From: Roseburia sp. | Lineage (GTDB): Bacteria; Bacillota; Clostridia; Lachnospirales; Lachnospiraceae | DNA: 10,517 nucleotides | NCBI GenBank assembly: GCA_030844625.1 | Contig: JAUUNJ010000060.1 | Coordinates: 1 to 10,517, forward strand | Reading direction: 5' to 3' | Notes under the pieces: generated by a model | Told to the model about the DNA's origin: nothing | Database searches by the model: none | Seen by the model: only the letters and a program-made list of their open reading frames with translations | Shown: piece by piece, positions 7,301 to 10,517 of the stretch | Layout: each line of letters starts with the position of its first letter | Position numbering within the stretch: the first letter of the stretch is position 1 | Made by a program: the position numbers and the translations under genes

Positions 7301-8303
7301 TGTTGCGCAGATATACCAGCAGATTGCCGGGCGTCTTACAACAGAAAAAACTGCCGTTACGCTTTCTATCAACGATACGGATGTGGATGTAAACATTGTA
7401 GATGAGACAGATAATTTGACCTATGAAAATATTTTGAAAGCTGAAATATCAGCCACAACACGTAATGATGAGGGGGAAGAAGTTAATAAGACTTATAAGC
7501 TGTCCAAATTCGCAAGCATAAAAGAGGAGGACAGTGCGAAAACTCTTACACGGCAGAATCAGACAGAATATATGTCTGTAACAGCCGAAACAAAAGAAAA
7601 TTATAACACTACACTATTGTCTAGAAAACTGCAGAAATCAATTGATTCTTATGAGGCACCGGATGGATATGTCATTGAAATTGAAGGGGAGACAGAACAG
7701 GTCAGAGAAATGATTATTCAGTTATGCCAGGCTCTTGCGTTGGGATTTCTGCTAATTTATCTTGTTATGGTAGCCCAGTTCCAGAGTATGTTGTCACCAT
7801 TTATTATTTTGTTTACAATTCCGCTGGCATTTACCGGAGGTCTTATAGGTCTGTTATTGTTTGGCGAGCAGATTTCAGCAATGGCAATGATGGGATTCAT
7901 GATACTGATGGGTACAGTTGTTAACAATGGTATTGTATTTGTGGATTATGTGAACCAACTGCGTTTGCAGGGCGTTGATAAACGAACGGCATTGGTGGCA
8001 ACCGGCAAAGTTCGTATGCGTCCGATACTGATGACAGCTCTGACAACAATCTGTTCCATGAGCGTTATGGTATTTTCCCAGGATGCAGGGAATGCAATGC
8101 AGAAACCTATGGCTATTGTGGTATGTTTTGGACTGATTTATGCAACAGTGATGACATTGTTTATTGTGCCGGTAATGTATGATATTTTCTACCGCCGTAA
8201 GCCGACGGTTGTTGATGTGGGGGATGATGATCTGGATGAAATCCCAAATGAGGCAGAAGAGTTTCTGCAGCAGATGGAAGAGAGACAGACGAAAGACAAA
8301 TAA
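4353..8303 (+). CDS. RND-family efflux permease (HAE1/AcrB-like) with a large coiled-coil insertion
   Basis: This 1316-residue protein is a proton-driven RND exporter of the AcrB/SwrC type in the cytoplasmic membrane. TM1 is at about residues 9-28. The first extracytoplasmic domain has the DLMPDMEIPYMVV and TEPGASPEKVE signatures. TM2-6 lie at about 592-750, with the relay motif MLVDNSIVVIEN (658-669); D661 matches AcrB D407 and N662 replaces D408. TM7 is at about 778-798, the second extracytoplasmic domain at about 800-1118, and TM8-12 at about 1120-1280, including GTVVNNGIVFVDYVNQLR (1187-1204), where Asn stands at the AcrB K940 position. An acidic tail follows. AcrB-type proteins are about 1030-1060 residues; the surplus is a helical insertion at about 190-455. 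No adaptor or outer-membrane partner gene is nearby. Substrate unknown; drugs, lipids or surfactant-like molecules are plausible. Confidence 0.93.
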   Translation: MTKFCVKKPFFIVVAVIIILTLGGVSLTKMQTDLMPDMEIPYMVVVTTEPGASPEKVETDVTKAVESTLGTISGVENINSTSAENYSMVMLEFTDDTDMNSALVRVSKAVDSLELPEGCGTPNIMEVSMDMMATMYASVEYKGKDIKDISQFTEKVLKPYIERQDGVASVSDSGNVEDSVEIRLNEKKIDKINDKILYNTNEKLKDAQDEIDKASSKLKDAKSKLSTQKDELQDKQKDTNKQLADASVQLDKAQATKAAYESSLNSLKASKAALEAEKKAYEDAKVEESYKTLNKTLADAKTNMAVVSKQYGVTIPGSVKEAIDHPKDLEAFAKMMSQTGHEKEAENLTVDALKKIYNIVEVRIPQINTELANLDIEILAAQKVVDSVNKSMKGMDEKQSDLVSGGYEAAAGFGSAQAQMAAGEQQIETAEKDLEEGQKKLDDSKKAAIENSNIDALLSLDTLSSLITAQNFSMPAGYVEDKDSHQWLVKVGDTYSDEKELSKMVLTKIKGVGTIKLSDVADITIVDNAGESYAKINGKDAVLLSIYKSSTSNTSKVSEGLEDAFGELEDKYDGLEITPMINQADYITMMVESILSSILLGALLAIVILALFLKDVKPTLIVAFSIPFSVLFAIIIMYFTGMTLNVMSLAGLCLGIGMLVDNSIVVIENIYRLRNRGMSAARAAVQGAKQVAAPIIASTITTICVFFPMVYVSGIVSQLLIPFAFTISYALVASLLVALTVVPTIGSMVLKNTKMGKHKWFDAVKEKYGKLLAFCLRHKAIPLGVAVLLFAICVWQTSRMGLIMMNNTESDQIIVNMTLDKDTEQEEAYKRADETIEAISKIEGVAKVAAMDGNTGAAAGALGSSTDNYTQFMFFVVPEEDITTTKEFREIRKAIEKNTSKIECEELTVSSSAMGGSSSLMSQGLQVNIYGEDQNKLIDISNDIMKMMENIEGCEKITNGLDENNKQIHLEINKDKAAKYGLTVAQIYQQIAGRLTTEKTAVTLSINDTDVDVNIVDETDNLTYENILKAEISATTRNDEGEEVNKTYKLSKFASIKEEDSAKTLTRQNQTEYMSVTAETKENYNTTLLSRKLQKSIDSYEAPDGYVIEIEGETEQVREMIIQLCQALALGFLLIYLVMVAQFQSMLSPFIILFTIPLAFTGGLIGLLLFGEQISAMAMMGFMILMGTVVNNGIVFVDYVNQLRLQGVDKRTALVATGKVRMRPILMTALTTICSMSVMVFSQDAGNAMQKPMAIVVCFGLIYATVMTLFIVPVMYDIFYRRKPTVVDVGDDDLDEIPNEAEEFLQQMEERQTKDK
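4920..5717 (+). other. coiled-coil hairpin insertion in the RND permease (residues about 190-455)
   Basis: This segment is rich in Lys, Asp, Glu, Gln, Ala and Ser with heptad-like Leu/Ala spacing. An ascending helical arm runs about 190-310 (e.g. LKDAQDEIDKASSKLKDAKS). A less regular segment follows at about 311-355 (YGVTIPGSVKEAIDHPKD...). A descending arm at about 356-452 ends with MAAGEQQIETAEKDLEEGQK. It interrupts the domain after EIRLNEKKI, which aligns with AcrB MRIWMNPNEL (about 184-193) in the docking subdomain, and AcrB-like sequence resumes at DALLSLDTLSSLITAQN. The helical arms resemble those of YhgE/Pip-type Firmicutes proteins and, in outline, membrane-fusion-protein hairpins. 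Confidence 0.75.
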
Positions 8304-8333
8304 CAGTATTATAAATTCTGAAGGAGAAAGGAT

Positions 8334-8957
8334 ATGCCGAAAAGTACATTTTACAGGATTTCCGAAGAAAAACGAAACAGAATCGTGAATGCTGCAAGAC
8401 ATGAATTTATGAACGTTCCATATAATGAAGTTTCAATTAACAGGATTATTAAGGAAGCGGAGATCCCACGGGGAAGTTTTTACCAGTATTTTGACGGAAA
8501 AGAAGATTTGTTTCATTTTGTGCTGCAGGAGCATAAAAGCAATTTTTTGAGAATTCTGATAGAGGAGATAGATAAAGCGGACGGGGACCTGTTTAAGAGC
8601 ATAGAAAACCAAATCGATAGAATTATAGAGTTTGTTTATCATGACAATAGCGGAAAAGTCCGAATGCTGTTTTCAGAACCCTGGATTTTTGAAACCATTT
8701 GGAGAGCTATTATAAAAGACCAGGCCTGTAAAGGTGATGTATCCTGTGGACTGGTGGACAGGATCGATGATTCCCTTTTGGATGTGGAAGATGAAGAGGA
8801 ATTGGTACTTTTGATAAATATTTTGGTAGTGGTGGTTCGCGACAGCGTTGGTAATATTTTTCTTCATAATGAAAAACTGAGCGCAGAAGAAGCAAAAAAC
8901 AGGTTGTGTGCAAAAGTTAAAACTCTAAAAAAACATTATAGCAGGAAGTCAGATTAA
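8334..8957 (+). CDS. TetR/AcrR-family transcriptional regulator, probable repressor of the RND operon
   Basis: This 207-residue protein has a TetR-type N-terminal DNA-binding domain. Helix 1 is at about residues 10-27 (SEEKRNRIVNAARHEFM), and the helix-turn-helix at about 34-54 (SINRIIKEAEIPRGSFYQYF) is followed by DGKEDLF, a near-textbook signature. The C-terminal ligand and dimerisation domain (about 60-200) is helical and does not point to a specific ligand class. The start is ATG 8334 with AAGGAG at 8321-8326. It lies 30 bases after the RND gene with no terminator or promoter between, so both sit on one transcript, which ends at the hairpin 8962-8990. It is inferred to bind the GACA-N3-TGTC palindromes at 4288-4327 and repress its own operon until an effector, perhaps a pump substrate, releases it. 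Confidence 0.92.
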   Translation: MPKSTFYRISEEKRNRIVNAARHEFMNVPYNEVSINRIIKEAEIPRGSFYQYFDGKEDLFHFVLQEHKSNFLRILIEEIDKADGDLFKSIENQIDRIIEFVYHDNSGKVRMLFSEPWIFETIWRAIIKDQACKGDVSCGLVDRIDDSLLDVEDEEELVLLINILVVVVRDSVGNIFLHNEKLSAEEAKNRLCAKVKTLKKHYSRKSD

Positions 8958-8961
8958 TAAT

Positions 8962-8990
8962 AACAGGTGTGGATTGTCCACACCTGTTTT
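8962..8990 (+). terminator. intrinsic terminator of the RND-TetR operon
   Basis: A perfect 11-bp stem, ACAGGTGTGGA (8963-8973) with TCCACACCTGT (8977-8987), has a three-base TTG loop and can gain one A-T pair at its base. TTT (8988-8990), then G and TT, follow. The T-tract is short but the stem is strong. It starts five bases after the tetR stop codon. Confidence 0.88.
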
Positions 8991-9001
8991 GTTACCGGGT
9001 A

Positions 9002-9030
9002 TTGATAAGAAATTAAAAAATAGATATACT
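9002..9030 (+). promoter_or_regulatory. sigma-A promoter of asnS
   Basis: TTGATA (9002-9007) and TATACT (9025-9030) are each one mismatch from consensus and are separated by 17 bases. Initiation would be near 9037, leaving a leader of about 30 bases. That is too short for a T-box or riboswitch, so asnS appears to be expressed constitutively from this promoter. Confidence 0.78.
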
Positions 9031-9066
9031 GATAAAAGTAAGATAATACTGTGAACGGAGGATAAT

Positions 9067-10458
9067 ATGAATTTAATTGAAATTAAGGAATTATATAATA
9101 ATACAGAACAATATATTGATAAAAAAATTGAAGTGGGAGGATGGATTCGAAGCATCCGGGATTCTAAAACTTTTGGATTTATTGTAGTTAATGATGGTAC
9201 TTTTTTTCAGCCGGTTCAGATTGTTTATAATGATACCATGGATAATTTTGCACAGATTTCCAAGACAAATATTGGTGCGGCATTAATTGTGAAAGGCACT
9301 CTTGTTGCCACTCCTAATGCAAAGCAGCCTTTTGAAATTCAGGCGGATCAAGTATATGTGGAAGGGGAAAGTACACCGGATTATCCTCTCCAGAAGAAAC
9401 GCCACAGTTTTGAATATCTTAGAACAATTTCCCATTTAAGACCCAGGACGAATACCTTTCAGGCAGTTTTCAGAGTACGTTCTCTCTGTGCCTATGCTAT
9501 TCATAAGTTTTTTCAGGAGCAGGGGTTTGTTTATGTTCACACACCGCTTATTACCGGAAGTGACTGTGAAGGTGCAGGAGAAATGTTTCAGGTCACAACA
9601 ATGGATTTAAATAATGTTCCAAAGACGGATGACGGAAAGGTGGATTTTTCTCAGGACTTTTTTAATAAGCCGACAAATCTGACTGTGTCAGGACAACTAA
9701 ATGGTGAGACTTATGCTATGGCATTTAAAAAAATTTATACATTCGGTCCCACATTCAGAGCAGAAAATTCTAATACTACACGCCATGCAGCAGAATTCTG
9801 GATGATAGAACCGGAGATTGCTTTTGCGGAACTGGCAGACGATATGGAACTGGCAGAATCCATGATAAAATTTATTATAAAGTATGTACTTGAAAATGCA
9901 CCGGAGGAAATGAATTTCTTTAACAGCTTTGTGGATCAGGGACTTTTGAACAGGCTGAATCTTGTTATGAATTCCAAGTTTGGACGAATCACTTATACGG
10001 AAGCTGTGAAACTACTGGAAGAACATAATGATAAATTTGAATATAAGATAAGCTGGGGGGCAGATCTTCAGACAGAACATGAGAGATATCTTACAGAGCA
10101 GATTTTTAAACGACCTGTATTTGTGACAGATTATCCGAAGGAAATTAAAGCTTTCTATATGAAGTTAAATGAGGATGGAAAGACAGTTGCAGCAATGGAC
10201 TGCCTGGTACCGGGGATTGGCGAAATTATAGGCGGAAGCCAGAGAGAAGAAAATTATCAGGTGCTTACACAAAGGATGAAGGAGCTGGGACTAAAGGAAG
10301 AAGATTATGAGTTCTATCTCGATCTTAGAAAATTTGGAACAGCAAGGCATGCCGGATTTGGTCTGGGCTTTGAGAGAATGATTATGTATCTTACCGGAAT
10401 GGGTAATATCAGAGATGTTATACCATTTCCGAGAACAGTGAATAATTGTGAATTATAA
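9067..10458 (+). CDS. asnS: asparaginyl-tRNA synthetase
   Basis: This 463-residue cytoplasmic class IIb aminoacyl-tRNA synthetase charges tRNA-Asn with asparagine using ATP. The N-terminal OB-fold anticodon-binding domain spans about residues 15-100 ([20 protein letters not shown]). The catalytic core contains motif 1 ([20 protein letters not shown], 148-167), the GAGEMF segment, motif 2 ([20 protein letters not shown], 230-249) and motif 3 ([15 protein letters not shown], 430-444), whose conserved Arg contacts ATP. The ending RDVIPFPR is typical of AsnRS and Asp[12 protein letters not shown] and the insert around [20 protein letters not shown] fit AsnRS rather than AspRS. The length is normal and no defect is seen. 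The start is ATG 9067, with GGAGG at 9057-9061. It is monocistronic as far as the window shows. Confidence 0.97.
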   Translation: MNLIEIKELYNNTEQYIDKKIEVGGWIRSIRDSKTFGFIVVNDGTFFQPVQIVYNDTMDNFAQISKTNIGAALIVKGTLVATPNAKQPFEIQADQVYVEGESTPDYPLQKKRHSFEYLRTISHLRPRTNTFQAVFRVRSLCAYAIHKFFQEQGFVYVHTPLITGSDCEGAGEMFQVTTMDLNNVPKTDDGKVDFSQDFFNKPTNLTVSGQLNGETYAMAFKKIYTFGPTFRAENSNTTRHAAEFWMIEPEIAFAELADDMELAESMIKFIIKYVLENAPEEMNFFNSFVDQGLLNRLNLVMNSKFGRITYTEAVKLLEEHNDKFEYKISWGADLQTEHERYLTEQIFKRPVFVTDYPKEIKAFYMKLNEDGKTVAAMDCLVPGIGEIIGGSQREENYQVLTQRMKELGLKEEDYEFYLDLRKFGTARHAGFGLGFERMIMYLTGMGNIRDVIPFPRTVNNCEL

Positions 10459-10476
10459 AAGAAGTTATTTAATAAT

Positions 10477-10517
10477 AAATATGAATTTATGTATAAACAT
10501 AACATAGGTTCATATTT
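10477..10517. repeat. AT-rich inverted repeat downstream of asnS
   Basis: AAATATGAA (10477-10485) is perfectly complementary to TTCATATTT (10509-10517), the last bases of the window. Inside it a second stem, TTATGT (10487-10492) with ACATAA (10497-10502), has a four-base loop. It could be the start of a weak terminator for asnS, but the sequence after it is not visible, so the role is open. Confidence 0.4.

Noticed and set aside
7875..8402. 175-residue reading frame on the - strand, rich in His and Cys
   Set aside because: It is the antisense shadow of the end of the RND gene and the tetR start. Its composition comes from complementing Met, Ala and Val codons, and it has no ribosome binding site or family features.
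9031..9066. Possible T-box leader before asnS
   Set aside because: Only about 30 bases separate the predicted transcription start from the start codon, and no T-box sequence or antiterminator is present.

Overview
The window reads as an ordinary chromosomal stretch from an anaerobic Gram-positive Clostridia-type bacterium, most likely of the Lachnospiraceae. This rests on AT-rich coding sequence, strong AGGAGG-like ribosome binding sites, short T-rich intrinsic terminators, a split-subunit pyruvate:ferredoxin oxidoreductase, and RND and alanine-symporter proteins of Firmicutes type. The assignment is inferred from the proteins, not from a database search. All supported genes lie on the + strand. 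No tRNA, rRNA, CRISPR array, transposase or integrase was recognised, and no gene-free stretch exceeds about 200 bases.

Layout. (1) Positions 1-1723: the 3' part of porA and the complete porB, the alpha and beta subunits of a 2-oxoacid (probably pyruvate):ferredoxin oxidoreductase, separated by one base. (2) 1827-2255: a small two-helix membrane protein of unknown function. (3) 2304-2383: a promoter-like sequence followed almost at once by an intrinsic terminator. (4) 2457-4166: a sodium:alanine/glycine symporter (AGCS family) with an unusual extra domain of about 95 residues in what should be the extracellular loop 4 region, then a strong terminator. (5) 4279-8990: a self-contained efflux cassette. 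It has a consensus promoter overlapped by two matching inverted repeats, a 1316-residue RND permease carrying a long coiled-coil insertion, a TetR-family regulator 30 bases downstream, and a hairpin terminator. (6) 9002-10458: asparaginyl-tRNA synthetase with its own promoter, followed by an AT-rich inverted repeat at the window edge.

How the genes work together. PorAB belongs to central anaerobic carbon metabolism (pyruvate to acetyl-CoA with reduction of ferredoxin), and its remaining subunits or domains must lie upstream of the window. The symporter and asnS look like independent housekeeping transcription units. The RND-TetR pair looks like one autoregulated operon: the TetR protein is the obvious candidate to bind the two GACA-N3-TGTC palindromes at the operon promoter.

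The most interesting items are two extracytoplasmic domain insertions, one in each transporter. The RND protein carries a coiled-coil hairpin of about 265 residues in the position of the docking subdomain. The AGCS symporter carries a small beta-rich module resembling secreted lipocalin-like Firmicutes domains. No wholly new multi-gene system is evident.
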